Notes: generated by a model not told the origin, from the sequence alone. DNA of 64,000 nucleotides from Saccharopolyspora elongata (GCF_004348985.1 NZ_SMKW01000045.1:1-64000); one strand, 5' to 3'; positions 15,987 to 24,648 are shown, counted from the first letter of the stretch. Made by a program: numbers and translations.

Positions 15987-16185
15987 CCTGCGTAGCGGTG
16001 CGGGTGGCGGCCCCCCTGCGGGAGTTACAGACGCCGTCTGGACTGTGGGATCCCCGACTTGTGTATGCCCAATACACGGCATCGGGGACTGGCCTCGCCC
16101 AGTAGCCCAGAAGGGCGGGCACCGTCTGAGAACCCGCGGCGGTGCAAGTCGAGTCCCCCACCGCATGCGGCTAACGCCGCATTTT
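15987..16185 (+). repeat. Structured repeat R2 (full-length) between kstD and kshA
   Basis: About 200 bases sharing long blocks with the minus-strand copy R3 (44341-44503): TGCGT(A/G)GCGGTGCGGG at the 5-prime end, GGACTGTGGGA and CCCCGACTT in the middle, then TGAGAACCCGCGGCGGTGCA. Stems are visible: CCCCGA/TCGGGG enclosing GTGTAT/ATACAC (16053-16102), GCGGTG/CACCGC and the terminal ATGCGGCTAACGCCGCAT (16165-16182). It is the only full-length copy in sense orientation before a catabolic gene, 38 bases before kshA. Function unknown: mobile hairpin element or RNA leader. Confidence 0.8.
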
Positions 16186-16223
16186 CAAAAGCCTTTTGAG
16201 GCGGTACGAGCGAAAGGGACGAG

Positions 16224-17363
16224 ATGACGGCGGCAAGCAACGACGAGGTGCGCACCATCGACGTCGGGACCCCACCGACCCGGTTCGCGCGCGGCTGGCA
16301 CTGCCTCGGACCGGCCGAGCAGTTCAAGGACGGTCGACCGCACGCCGTGGAGGCGTTCGGCACCAAGCTCGTCGTGTTCCAGGGCGAGGACGGCGGCCTC
16401 AACGTGCTCGACGGCTACTGCAGGCACATGGGCGGCGACCTCACGCAGGGCACCATCAAGGGCAACGCGGTCGCCTGCCCGTTCCACGACTGGCGCTGGG
16501 CGGGCAACGGCCGCTGCACCGGAATCCCCTACGCCAAGCGGATTCCGCTGCGCGCCCGCACCAAGGCGTGGCCCGCGATGGAGGAGAACAAGCAGCTGTT
16601 CGTGTGGAACGACCCGCAGGGCAACCCGCCCCCGGCGGACGTGACGATCCCGCACCTGCCGGAGTCGTTCTCCGACGAGTGGAGCAACTGGACCTGGGAC
16701 ACCGTGCGCATCGAGGGCTCGAACTGCCGCGAGATCGTCGACAACGTGGTGGACATGGCGCACTTCTTCTACATCCACTTCGCGTTCCCGACGTACTTCA
16801 AGAACGTCTTCGAGGGCCACATCGCCAGCCAGTACCTGACTACCAAGGGCCGCCCGGACATCGGCGCGGGCACCTACTCCGGCAGCGACAACCAGGTGCG
16901 CTCGGAGGCGTCGTACTACGGGCCGTCGTACATGATCGACCGGCTGTGGAACGAGTACCACGGCTACACCATCGAGACGATCCTGATCAACTGCCACTAC
17001 CCGATCACCGCCGACTCGTTCGTGCTGCAGTGGGGCGTGCTGGTCAAGAAGCTGCCGGGGCTCTCCGACGAGCAGGCCGACAAGCTGGCGGCCAAGATCG
17101 CCAAGAACACCGGCGTCGGGTTCCTGCAGGACGTGGAGATCTGGCGGAACAAGACGCGGATCGACAACCCGCTGCTGTGCGAGGAGGACGGCCCGGTCTA
17201 CCAGCTGCGCCGCTGGTACGAGCAGTTCTACGTGGACGTCGAGGACGTCAGCGAGGACATGGTGGCGCGGTTCGAGTTCGAAGTGGACACCAGCCGCGCG
17301 AACGAGGTGTGGGAGCGGGAAGTCGCGGAGAACCTCGCGCGCAAGCAGGCGGAGAGCTCATGA
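16224..17363 (+). CDS. kshA: KshA, oxygenase of 3-ketosteroid 9alpha-hydroxylase
   Basis: 379 residues, Rieske non-heme oxygenase. It hydroxylates C9 of ADD or its CoA thioesters so that ring B opens and ring A aromatises to 3-HSA. The Rieske cluster ligands are Cys66/His68 (YCRHMGG) and Cys85/His88 (CPFHDW); the mononuclear iron ligands are His180 and His185 in DNVVDMAHFFYIHF and Asp303 in FLQDVEIW, all matching known KshA. No KstR box was found just upstream; transcription from the kstD promoter through R2 is likely. Its stop overlaps the next small gene (ATGA). Confidence 0.95.
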   Translation: MTAASNDEVRTIDVGTPPTRFARGWHCLGPAEQFKDGRPHAVEAFGTKLVVFQGEDGGLNVLDGYCRHMGGDLTQGTIKGNAVACPFHDWRWAGNGRCTGIPYAKRIPLRARTKAWPAMEENKQLFVWNDPQGNPPPADVTIPHLPESFSDEWSNWTWDTVRIEGSNCREIVDNVVDMAHFFYIHFAFPTYFKNVFEGHIASQYLTTKGRPDIGAGTYSGSDNQVRSEASYYGPSYMIDRLWNEYHGYTIETILINCHYPITADSFVLQWGVLVKKLPGLSDEQADKLAAKIAKNTGVGFLQDVEIWRNKTRIDNPLLCEEDGPVYQLRRWYEQFYVDVEDVSEDMVARFEFEVDTSRANEVWEREVAENLARKQAESS

Positions 17364-17707
17364 CCTGGGCGAAGGCACCGGACCTGGGCGACCGGCCCGC
17401 GGCGCTGGCCAGGGTGCGCGAGGGCACGGCCGCCGACCGGGCCGACTACCTGCGGTCGGGGCTGTGCCCGGTGGAGTGCGGGCGCTGCGGCGTCCGCGTG
17501 CTGGCGAAGAAGAACAGCCCGCAGCACACCAGCATCCAGTGGACCGCCGAAGGCGCTCGCCGGTGCGCGACGTTCGCCGACCGCCCGGGCGAGGTCGCCG
17601 AGTCCTGCGCCGACGTGCTGGCGAGCATCGACGCCGCCGCCCGCGACGGCCACCTCGCCACGTCGCCGCAGGATTCCGATGGAGCCCAGAACCGCAATTT
17701 CCATTGA
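17360..17707 (+). CDS. Small cysteine-containing protein coupled to kshA
   Basis: 115 residues. ATG overlaps the kshA stop by four bases. The central part reads GLCPVECGRCGVRVLAKKNS then PQHTSIQWTAEGARRC: a Cys-x3-Cys-x2-Cys cluster, a conserved-looking HTSIQW and a further Cys pair downstream, suggesting metal or Fe-S binding. I recognise a recurrent family next to kshA in actinobacteria but no known activity. A role in Rieske-centre assembly, or as an auxiliary redox protein between KshA and KshB, would fit the position but is inference. The last codons run into the left arm of a 23-base hairpin, so the true end may once have been earlier. Confidence 0.65.
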   Translation: MTWAKAPDLGDRPAALARVREGTAADRADYLRSGLCPVECGRCGVRVLAKKNSPQHTSIQWTAEGARRCATFADRPGEVAESCADVLASIDAAARDGHLATSPQDSDGAQNRNFH

Positions 17708-17739
17708 AATCGAAGGTTCGATTTCAATGGAAATTGCGG
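17692..17739. repeat. Perfect 23-base stem hairpin between the kshA-coupled gene and kshB
   Basis: Arms run from CCGCAATTTCCATTG to CAATGGAAATTGCGG with CGAA/TTCG next to a GG centre; every base pairs. The left arm contains the stop codon of the 115-residue gene. A sister hairpin with the ATTG and ATGG halves swapped lies at 35822-35869. Inside an operon it may process or stabilise the kshA or kshB message. Confidence 0.8.
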
Positions 17740-17764
17740 GCCAACCAGATCCCAGGAGCCAGTG

Positions 17765-18775
17765 ATGCCCGAACCCGCCCGACTGCGGGTCGCCGCGGTC
17801 ATCGACGAGACCCGGGACAGCCGGTCGCTGGTGTTCGAGCCGCCGCCGGAGTGGTCCTACCGGCCCGGCCAGTTCCTCACCCTGCGAATCCCCAGCGATC
17901 GCACCGGTTCGGTGGCGCGCAGCTACTCCCTGTCCAGCTCGCCGCACGTCGACGAGGCGTGGCAGGTCACGGTGAAACGAGCCGGCTACGGCTCGAACTG
18001 GCTGTGCGACAACGTCGTCGCCGGGACCACTGTGGACGTTCTGCCGCCCGGCGGCGCGTTCACGCCGGGTTCGCTGGACGAGGACTTCCTGCTACTCGCG
18101 GCGGGCAGCGGGATCACGCCGGTGATGTCCATCGCGAAGTCGGTGCTGGCCGCCGGGACCGGGCGCGTGGTGATCATCTACGCCAACCAGGACGAGGATT
18201 CGGTCATCTTCGCCGCCGAGCTCCGGGATCTGATCGCCCGGCACCCCGACCGGCTCGTCGTGGTGCACTGGCTGGAATCGGTGCAAGGCCGCCCGACGGT
18301 GCCCGCACTGCGCGAGCTGATCAGGCCGTTCGCGGACCGCGAGTGCTTCGTGTGCGGCCCGGGCGGTTTCATGGACGCTGCCGCGGAAGCGCTGAAGGAC
18401 CTGGAAGTCCCGCGCGCTCGGACCCACGTCGAACGCTTCGTCTCGCTGAAGCGCAACCCCTTCGAGAAGAAGCGGCCCAAAGCGCCCGAACCGGCCGAGG
18501 ACACCGCGACGATCGCGGTCGAGCTCGACGGCGAACACCACCGGTTCGCGTGGCCGCGCCAGAAGCGCCTGCTGGACCTGCTCCTGGAAAAGGGCCTGGA
18601 CGCGCCGTTCTCCTGCCGCGAAGGCGCGTGCAGCGCCTGCGCCTGCCGGATCCGAAGCGGCGAGGTGAAGATGCTCCAGAACTCGGTCCTCGACCAGGAA
18701 GACCTCGACGACGGGATCATCCTGGCCTGCCAGTCCCTCCCGATCACCGACGAGGTCCACATCACCTACGAGTGA
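17765..18775 (+). CDS. kshB: KshB, ferredoxin reductase of 3-ketosteroid 9alpha-hydroxylase
   Basis: 336 residues. It passes electrons from NAD(P)H through FAD and a plant-type 2Fe-2S centre to KshA. Order: FAD-binding barrel with RPGQFLTLRIP and RSYSLSSSPH, NAD domain with LLLAAGSGITPVMSI and ECFVCGPGGFM, then C-terminal ferredoxin domain with Cys284, Cys289, Cys292 (SCREGACSACACRI) and Cys322 (ILACQS). Start at ATG 17765, seven bases after AGGAG; an in-frame GTG just before it is less well placed. Its last 14 bases overlap the opposing NmrA-like gene. Confidence 0.95.
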   Translation: MPEPARLRVAAVIDETRDSRSLVFEPPPEWSYRPGQFLTLRIPSDRTGSVARSYSLSSSPHVDEAWQVTVKRAGYGSNWLCDNVVAGTTVDVLPPGGAFTPGSLDEDFLLLAAGSGITPVMSIAKSVLAAGTGRVVIIYANQDEDSVIFAAELRDLIARHPDRLVVVHWLESVQGRPTVPALRELIRPFADRECFVCGPGGFMDAAAEALKDLEVPRARTHVERFVSLKRNPFEKKRPKAPEPAEDTATIAVELDGEHHRFAWPRQKRLLDLLLEKGLDAPFSCREGACSACACRIRSGEVKMLQNSVLDQEDLDDGIILACQSLPITDEVHITYE

Positions 18776-19631
18776 GGCCTCCGGCGAGCACGTCCGAGGC
18801 GAAGTCCGCCGCCGAGCGCGGCGGCCGCCCGAGGACCTCCTGAACGCCGGTGCCCAGCTCGGACTCCGCTTCCGCGCGGTAGTTGCGGTAGAGCGCGGCC
18901 AACCCCGCGACGTACTCGGCCGACAAGCCGGTGCGCACCAGTCCGGCCTGCCAGTCGGCATCGGGCACGATGTCTCGGTATCGGGCCGGATTCCCCAGGA
19001 CGGCGCCGAATTCGCCGGCCAACCGCTCGACGGTGACCCGCTCGGGGCCGCTGAGGGACAGCTGGCCACCGACCGGCCGCTCCGCGAGCAGCTCGGCGGC
19101 GGCCACCTCGGCGATGTCGCGGGTGTCGATGAAACCACGCGCCCCCGACCCTCCTGGATCGGCGAGCACCCCGGCGGCGATGGAATCGAGCTGACCCAAG
19201 AAGTTCTGCAGGAACCGGTCCGGCCGCAGCACGGTCAGCTCCGGCACGCCCATCGCCTGCAGCCGGTCGACGATGACCTCGTGCGCCCCGGTGACCGGGT
19301 CGGGCTCGTCGGCGGTGCGCCACGGCAGGGCCCCCAACTTCACGATCCGCGTGACCCCGGCTTCCAGGGCCGCCCGCGCGAGGCCGATCTCGACCTCCGC
19401 TTGGCCCGAGCGGTAGGGATGGGCGAGGTACAAGCGCTCGACGCCGTCCACCGCGGCCCGCACGTCGGCGGGATCATCCGCGTCGCCGCGGATGACGCGA
19501 CCGGCCACCGGCCCCAGCAAGGCGGCGGAGCGGTCGGAGCGGATCAGGTAGTGCACGTCGGGGTTGCCGCGCAGCAGTTCGGTGAGCTCGCGGCCAACGC
19601 TGCCGGTCGCGGCGGTGATGAGGATCTTCAC
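18762..19631 (-). CDS. NmrA/SDR-type NAD(P)-binding protein
   Basis: 289 residues from GTG 19631. Atypical short-chain dehydrogenase fold: KILITAATGSVGRELTELL with the dinucleotide loop, VIRGDADDPADVRAAVDGVERLYLA, and VLRPDRFLQNFLGQL where NmrA-like redox sensors and quinone reductases carry a similar helix. No classical Tyr-x3-Lys catalytic pair is obvious, as usual for NmrA-type members. An ATG at 19685 would add 18 residues but would leave almost no promoter space to the divergent GlxA-type gene. The 3-prime end overlaps kshB by 14 bases. Substrate unknown. Confidence 0.65.
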   Translation of the reverse strand: MKILITAATGSVGRELTELLRGNPDVHYLIRSDRSAALLGPVAGRVIRGDADDPADVRAAVDGVERLYLAHPYRSGQAEVEIGLARAALEAGVTRIVKLGALPWRTADEPDPVTGAHEVIVDRLQAMGVPELTVLRPDRFLQNFLGQLDSIAAGVLADPGGSGARGFIDTRDIAEVAAAELLAERPVGGQLSLSGPERVTVERLAGEFGAVLGNPARYRDIVPDADWQAGLVRTGLSAEYVAGLAALYRNYRAEAESELGTGVQEVLGRPPRSAADFASDVLAGGLTRR

Positions 19632-19689
19632 CACCCGATCGTCCGGCCCAGCGCCCGGGCCGGCCAGCAACGAACCGGCCATCACCGGT

Positions 19690-19695
19690 TATGTT
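19690..19695 (+). promoter_or_regulatory. Leaderless -10 element before the GlxA-type regulator
   Basis: TATGTT ends six bases before the ATG at 19702, the spacing expected for a leaderless actinobacterial transcript, and no ribosome-binding site precedes that ATG. Confidence 0.5.
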
Positions 19696-19701
19696 CTGGC
19701 C

Positions 19702-20667
19702 ATGCCGCGCACTGGTCGACCCCGCCGGGTGGTGGTCCCGGTCCTGCCCGGCCTGCCGCTGTTCGAGCTGGCCGTACCCGCCGAGATCTTCGGCACCGAT
19801 CGTCGCGACCTGCATCCCGACTGGTACGAATTCTCCCTGTGCGCGGTCGGAAACCGCTCCGTACCGGTGCAGCCGGACGCGCGGCTGCGGCTGGACTCGG
19901 GAGTGGCCGCGCTGTCCGAAGCGGACACGGTCATCGTCCCGTCCTGCGACGCACCCGGAACGCCCGCACCGGCGTCGCTGCTGAGGGCGCTGCGGCAGGC
20001 CGGGCGCCGGGGTGCCCGCATCATCGGCCTGGGCGGCGGCACCTTCGTGCTGGCGCAGGCCGGGCTGCTGGACGGGCGAGCGGCCACCACCCACTGGATG
20101 TTCGCCGCGGAGTTCGCCCGGGAGCACCCGCAGGTGCGCGTGCGGCCCGACGCGCTCTACGTGCAGGACGGCCGCTACTTCACCGCCGCGGGGACCGCGG
20201 CGAGCATCGACCTGTGCCTGCGGCTGGTCGCCGACGATCTCGGCGCGGCCGTCGCCGCCCAGGTCGGCAGCCGGATGATCGCCTCCCCGCACCGCAGCGG
20301 CGACCAGGCGCAATCCCGGGCAGGACAGGCGAATCGCACCACGGGGCCGAGCCTGGCGGCGACGCTGGACTGGGCGATCAAGCGCCTCGACCGCGATCTA
20401 CCGGTCGCCGAACTGGCCGGGCACGCCTCGATGAGCCTGCGCACCTTCAACCGGCAGTTCGGCCGGCAGGTCGGGGTCAGCCCGGTCCGCTGGCTGACCC
20501 GGCAACGGCTGTGGTTTGCTTGCCGGCTGCTGGAGACCACGGACCTGACGATCGAGCGCATCGCGCAGCGCTGCGGCTACACCCACGCCGTGCCCCTGCG
20601 GCAGCACTTCCGGCGGGAGTGCGGGATGTCGCCCAGCGACTACCGCGCCCGCCACGGCGAGCGGTGA
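19702..20667 (+). CDS. GlxA-family regulator (DJ-1/PfpI sensor plus AraC helix-turn-helix)
   Basis: 321 residues. Residues about 1-190 form a DJ-1/PfpI-like domain (VVVPVLPGLPLFELAVPAEI, GARIIGLGGGTFVLAQAGLL); the glycine-rich elbow has no cysteine nucleophile, as in regulatory members. The C-terminal third is an AraC double helix-turn-helix: LPVAELAGHASMSLRTFNRQ, GVSPVRWLTRQRL, IAQRCGYTHAVPLRQHF. It may regulate the divergent NmrA-like gene (70-base spacer); the signal is unknown. Confidence 0.8.
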   Translation: MPRTGRPRRVVVPVLPGLPLFELAVPAEIFGTDRRDLHPDWYEFSLCAVGNRSVPVQPDARLRLDSGVAALSEADTVIVPSCDAPGTPAPASLLRALRQAGRRGARIIGLGGGTFVLAQAGLLDGRAATTHWMFAAEFAREHPQVRVRPDALYVQDGRYFTAAGTAASIDLCLRLVADDLGAAVAAQVGSRMIASPHRSGDQAQSRAGQANRTTGPSLAATLDWAIKRLDRDLPVAELAGHASMSLRTFNRQFGRQVGVSPVRWLTRQRLWFACRLLETTDLTIERIAQRCGYTHAVPLRQHFRRECGMSPSDYRARHGER

Positions 20668-20813
20668 CCTCAACCGACCAGAACCCGCGCAGCCACCGCA
20701 TCGGAGCCGGTCACGTGCCGTGAGTGCTTTGTGTTGCCATAGAGCACCCCGAACCGCTCAGGGGAGGAGCTGCACTTCGGGCGCACCGGCGGCCGATGAC
20801 TTGCACGGACCGG

Positions 20814-23800
20814 TCATTGCGCCGCGCGGATCGCCGCCGAAATGCGGTCCACATCGGCCCGTTCCTGCTCAGGTAGCGGCGCCCCCGTGCTGTCCCGCTC
20901 CGCCGCGGCGGCCGCCAACAGCTGCCGGGCTCGCTCGGCGTTCCCGGCGAGGACGGCGGCTCCGGCGAGCCCTTCCAGCGCGAGGGCGACCGCGCGGGGG
21001 TCGCCGGTGTCCCGGGCCACTGCCAGGCCTTCTTCGTGGAGGTCGTGCGCCTGTTCCGGATCGCCGCGCAATTCTGCGATGAAGCCCAGCTCGGCGAGGC
21101 TGTGCGCAATGCCCGGCGCATAGCCCACTGATCGGTTCCAGTCCAGCAGTACCCGGATGTGCCTTTCGGCGTCGTCGAGCCGACCCTCACGTCGGGCACC
21201 GAGGCCGAGTCCCGCTTCTGCGAAGAACCGGCCGGTCACGTGGCCCTTGCTGGCCGAGAGATCGCGGGCACGCTCGTGCAGCAGCCGCGCCTGGTCCAGA
21301 TCACCGGCGAGCAGGGCGAGCCTGCCCAGCCCCGACAGCATGTCGGCCACCTGCGGCCACAGCCCGAGTTCTTCGGCCCGGCGCAGGCCGTCGCGAAGCA
21401 GGCGCGCCGCTTCGGCGTAGTCGCCGATGACCTCGGCCCTCCGGGCGAGCAGGCCAGCGGTCCGAAGCTGCCCCCACCGATCACCGAGATCCGCGAAGAC
21501 CCTGGCGCTTTCGGTCGCGTCACGCTCCATCGTCGCAACGTCACCGCGCAGCAAGGCGTGGTGGGCGGCGCTGCCCAAGGCCGCGGCTATGCCCCATTTG
21601 TCCCCGGCCGCGCGGAATCCGCCCAGGGCGCGCTGCGCAAGCGTATCGCCGACCGATTGGTCACCACCGCCGAGCAACGCCTCCGCCAGCAGCCATTCGG
21701 TGAACGCACGGCCTGCCGGATCACTGACCCGGTCGAATCCGGCCAGTCCGGCGTCCACCAGCGCAGTCCGGTCCGAATCGCTGCCGCTGAGCAGCATCAG
21801 CCCCGACCGCCAGCCGTTGGCCCGCGCCCACAGGGTTGAGGCGGAATCGCCAGGCGTGCTCAGCGCCGCGTCGAGCAGCCGGACACCGTCGGCGAGCCGT
21901 CCACGCAGGAACCAGTACCAGGCCAGTGCGTCGACGAGGCGCAGCGCACCGCCGGAATCACCGCGACGCACCGAATCCTCCACGGCGGAGCGCAGATTCG
22001 CGTACTCGGTGTCCACCACCGCGAGCCACCGCTGCTGGTCCGCGCTGCGCAGCCGGTCGCGCGCTCGTTCGGCGAGGGTCGTGTAGTACTCGTTGCGCAC
22101 CTCTCGGACCAGGTCGGCCTCGCCGGCCTGGGCCAGCCGATCCGAGCAGTACAGCGCGACCGACTCCAGCAGCCGGTAGCGCGGTCCTTCCTCGGTGTCG
22201 GTGATCGCGACCAGCGACCGGTCCACCAGGCGGGCGAGCAGGTCGAGGACCCGTCCGCGAGGCAGCTCCTCGCTCGCGCAGATGTGCTCGGCCGCGGCCA
22301 GCCCGAAGCCATCGGCGTGCACCGAAAGCCTTCTCAGCACAGCCTGTTCCGGTTCGGTCAGCTGCTCCCAGCTCCAGTCGATCATCGCGCGCAACGTCTG
22401 CTGGCGACCGGGCGCGCTCCGGTGTCCAACGACCAGCAGCTCGAATCGATCGTCCATCCGCGCGGCGAGTTCGCGGACCCCGAGCGCCCGCACTCGGGCG
22501 GCGGCCAGCTCCAGCGCCAGCGGGATCCCGTCCAGCCGGCGACAGATGCTGGCGACGGCCGCGGCGTTCCCGGCATCGATGGTGAAGCCAGGAGCCGCGG
22601 CGGCCGCTCGGGCCATGAACAACCGGACGGCGCTGAACTTCGGTAACGCCTCGGCACCGGTGTCCGCGGGCGAGTGCGGCAGTTCGAGTGCGGCGACCGA
22701 GTACAGGGCTTCACCGGATACGCCGAGTGGTTCCTGGCTCGTCGCCAGCACGCGCAGCCCCGGCACCGATCGCAACAGCCGCTCGGCCAGTTCGGCGACC
22801 TCGGCCACCAGGTGCTCGCAGTTGTCCAGGATCAGCAGGACCCGTTTGCCGTCCAGCGCGGTGATCAGCTGGTCGACCGGACCGGCGCTGGACCGGCCGT
22901 CGTCGCGGATGCCCAGCACCGCGTGCACGGTGTCCACGATGGCGGTGTGCGAGGAGGAGCTCACGTCGATCCCGGCCAGCTCGACGAACCACACGCCGTC
23001 GGGGTGCTCTGCGATCAGGGCACGCGCTGTCTCGACCCCCAGTCGGGTCTTGCCGACGCCGCCGGGCCCGATGAGGGTGACCAACCGGTGCTCGCCGACC
23101 AGCGCGCACACGTCGTGCGTCGCTTCGGCCCTGCCGATCAGCTCGGTCAGCTGGCCGGGCAGGTTCGTCGGAGTGGCGGCCGGGCGGGGCGCGATCAGCG
23201 GGTCCTGCTCGAGGATCGCCTGGTGCACGGCGACGATCTCGGGGCCCGGATCGACTCCGAGCTCGGTGCGCAGCCGCTCCCGCAACTCGGTGAAGTCGGC
23301 AAGCGCCTCGCTCTGCCGTCCGGCGCGGTACAACGCACGAAGGTGCGCTGCCCGCAATCGTTCGCGCAGCGGATGCTCGGCGATCACGGGCGCCAATTCG
23401 CCGACCAGCTCGGCATGTTCGCCCAGTTCGAGCAGCGCTTCGGCCCTGGCTTCCACCGCGGACAGCCGGAGTTCCGTCAGCCGGGCCGCTTCGACCGCCG
23501 CGAACTCCTCGTCGGCGACCTCGGCGAACGCGGCGCCGCGCCAGAGACCGAGCGCGGTGCTCAGGGCGTCGGCCCGAGATCGGGCATCCGCTCCGCCGGT
23601 CCCGAGCAACTCCTCGAACCGGTCGGCGTCCACCGCGCCGGCCGGGACGTCCAGGCTGTAGCCCGCGGCCCGCGACACCACCAGCGTGCGGGCGCTCGGC
23701 TCGGCGGCGGCGAGAGCACCACGCAGCTGCGAAACCTTGACCTGCAGCGCGGCAGGCGCGTCACGGGGCGCCCGCCGCGGCCACAGCACGTCGATGAGCC

Positions 23801-23933
23801 GGTCGGTCGACACCGAACGTCCACGGTGGACGAGGAGAACGGAGAGCACCCTCAGCACCTGTCCGGCCGGGATCGTGACCAGCTCACCCTCATCCGTCCA
23901 CGCCATCATCGGGCCGAGCACGCCGAACCTCAT
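20814..23933 (-). CDS. AfsR/SARP-type transcriptional regulator with NB-ARC and TPR domains
   Basis: 1039 residues. N-terminal OmpR-like winged helix and BTAD domain (about 1-245; MRFGVLGPMMAWTDEGELV, LQVKVSQLRGAL, ELGVDPGPEI), NB-ARC ATPase with P-loop GPGGVGKTRLG near residue 290 and LLILDNCEHL, and a long TPR-like C-terminus. Such proteins activate divergent or neighbouring operons by binding direct repeats with an 11-base period. Exactly such repeats lie at 23965-24008, between this gene and the FMN reductase-MFS-NAT operon, which is therefore the likely target. ATG 23933 is preceded by TATCGT seven bases upstream, suggesting a leaderless mRNA. Confidence 0.85.
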   Translation of the reverse strand: MRFGVLGPMMAWTDEGELVTIPAGQVLRVLSVLLVHRGRSVSTDRLIDVLWPRRAPRDAPAALQVKVSQLRGALAAAEPSARTLVVSRAAGYSLDVPAGAVDADRFEELLGTGGADARSRADALSTALGLWRGAAFAEVADEEFAAVEAARLTELRLSAVEARAEALLELGEHAELVGELAPVIAEHPLRERLRAAHLRALYRAGRQSEALADFTELRERLRTELGVDPGPEIVAVHQAILEQDPLIAPRPAATPTNLPGQLTELIGRAEATHDVCALVGEHRLVTLIGPGGVGKTRLGVETARALIAEHPDGVWFVELAGIDVSSSSHTAIVDTVHAVLGIRDDGRSSAGPVDQLITALDGKRVLLILDNCEHLVAEVAELAERLLRSVPGLRVLATSQEPLGVSGEALYSVAALELPHSPADTGAEALPKFSAVRLFMARAAAAAPGFTIDAGNAAAVASICRRLDGIPLALELAAARVRALGVRELAARMDDRFELLVVGHRSAPGRQQTLRAMIDWSWEQLTEPEQAVLRRLSVHADGFGLAAAEHICASEELPRGRVLDLLARLVDRSLVAITDTEEGPRYRLLESVALYCSDRLAQAGEADLVREVRNEYYTTLAERARDRLRSADQQRWLAVVDTEYANLRSAVEDSVRRGDSGGALRLVDALAWYWFLRGRLADGVRLLDAALSTPGDSASTLWARANGWRSGLMLLSGSDSDRTALVDAGLAGFDRVSDPAGRAFTEWLLAEALLGGGDQSVGDTLAQRALGGFRAAGDKWGIAAALGSAAHHALLRGDVATMERDATESARVFADLGDRWGQLRTAGLLARRAEVIGDYAEAARLLRDGLRRAEELGLWPQVADMLSGLGRLALLAGDLDQARLLHERARDLSASKGHVTGRFFAEAGLGLGARREGRLDDAERHIRVLLDWNRSVGYAPGIAHSLAELGFIAELRGDPEQAHDLHEEGLAVARDTGDPRAVALALEGLAGAAVLAGNAERARQLLAAAAAERDSTGAPLPEQERADVDRISAAIRAAQ

Positions 23934-23964
23934 ATCCGTGACGATACGGTCCCGCCCGAGCGCC

Positions 23965-24008
23965 GTGTAAGGAGCGCGGTAGGGCGGCTGTAGGAGAGCT
24001 GTAGGCCG
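23965..24008. promoter_or_regulatory. Four 11-base direct repeats, probable SARP operator
   Basis: Consecutive 11-mers GTGTAAGGAGC, GCGGTAGGGCG, GCTGTAGGAGA and GCTGTAGGCCG share a G-x-x-GTAGG core. SARP regulators bind heptamers repeated every 11 bases near the -35 region. The site lies between the divergent SARP gene and the FMN reductase gene, 50 bases from the ATG of the latter. Confidence 0.75.
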
Positions 24009-24057
24009 CTCCGGCGAAGGTCGTGACCACACGACGACAGCCGGAAAGGCGGATCCG

Positions 24058-24630
24058 ATGCAGACGACGGACTCGTTGCGCGTGGCGATCATCATCGGCA
24101 GCACGCGGGCGCAGCGATTCGGCCCGACGGTGGCCGAGTGGTTCCACGACCACGCGATCAAGCACGGTGGGCTCGACCTGGACCTGATCGACCTCGCGGA
24201 GACCGGGCTGCCCGACGTCCTGGGCCACCCCAACGACGCCGTCGACGCGTTGGCGCCGCGCCTCGCCCAGGCCGATGCGTTCGTCTTCGTCTCGCCCGAG
24301 TACAACCGCGGCTATCCCGCCTCGCTCAAGACCGCTATCGATTCCTACGTCGACGAGTGGAAGGCGAAGCCGGTCGCCATCGTCTCCTACGGCGGCGTCT
24401 CAGGTGGCTTGCGGGGTGCCGAACAGCTGCGCCAGGTGTTGGGAGAGCTGCACGCCGTCACCATCCGCGACACGGTGAGCTTCCACTCGTGCTGGAACAA
24501 GTTCGACGACAACGGCCGGCCGCTGGACATCGACGGTGCAGGTGCCGCCGCGACGGTGCTGCTCAACCAGCTCACCTGGTGGGCCCGCGCGCTGCGCGCC
24601 GCCCGCATCGCCCAGCCGTACCCGTTCTGA
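24058..24630 (+). CDS. NAD(P)H-dependent FMN reductase (flavodoxin fold)
   Basis: 190 residues. N-terminal IIIGSTRAQRFGPTVAEWF is the FMN phosphate loop, SPEYNRGYPASLKTAIDSYVDEW the typical second flavin contact, and VSYGGVSGGLRGAEQLRQVL the last. Family members reduce FMN, quinones or chromate. First gene of a likely operon with an MFS exporter (18-base gap) and an arylamine N-acetyltransferase, downstream of the SARP-type repeats. Together this resembles a stress or xenobiotic detoxification unit (inference). Confidence 0.85.
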   Translation: MQTTDSLRVAIIIGSTRAQRFGPTVAEWFHDHAIKHGGLDLDLIDLAETGLPDVLGHPNDAVDALAPRLAQADAFVFVSPEYNRGYPASLKTAIDSYVDEWKAKPVAIVSYGGVSGGLRGAEQLRQVLGELHAVTIRDTVSFHSCWNKFDDNGRPLDIDGAGAAATVLLNQLTWWARALRAARIAQPYPF

Positions 24631-24648
24631 GCCCGGAAGGAGGCACCA

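Noticed and set aside
16080..16185. CGGTGCAAGTC in repeat R2 resembles part of a cobalamin riboswitch or a tRNA T-arm
   Set aside because: The B12 box and the rest of the riboswitch core are missing, no cloverleaf can be drawn, and R3 loses the downstream CACCGC partner.
22195..23661. 488-codon plus-strand frame inside the AfsR-type regulator
   Set aside because: Serine/arginine-rich antisense frame typical of high-GC coding DNA; the opposite strand has P-loop, BTAD and TPR features.
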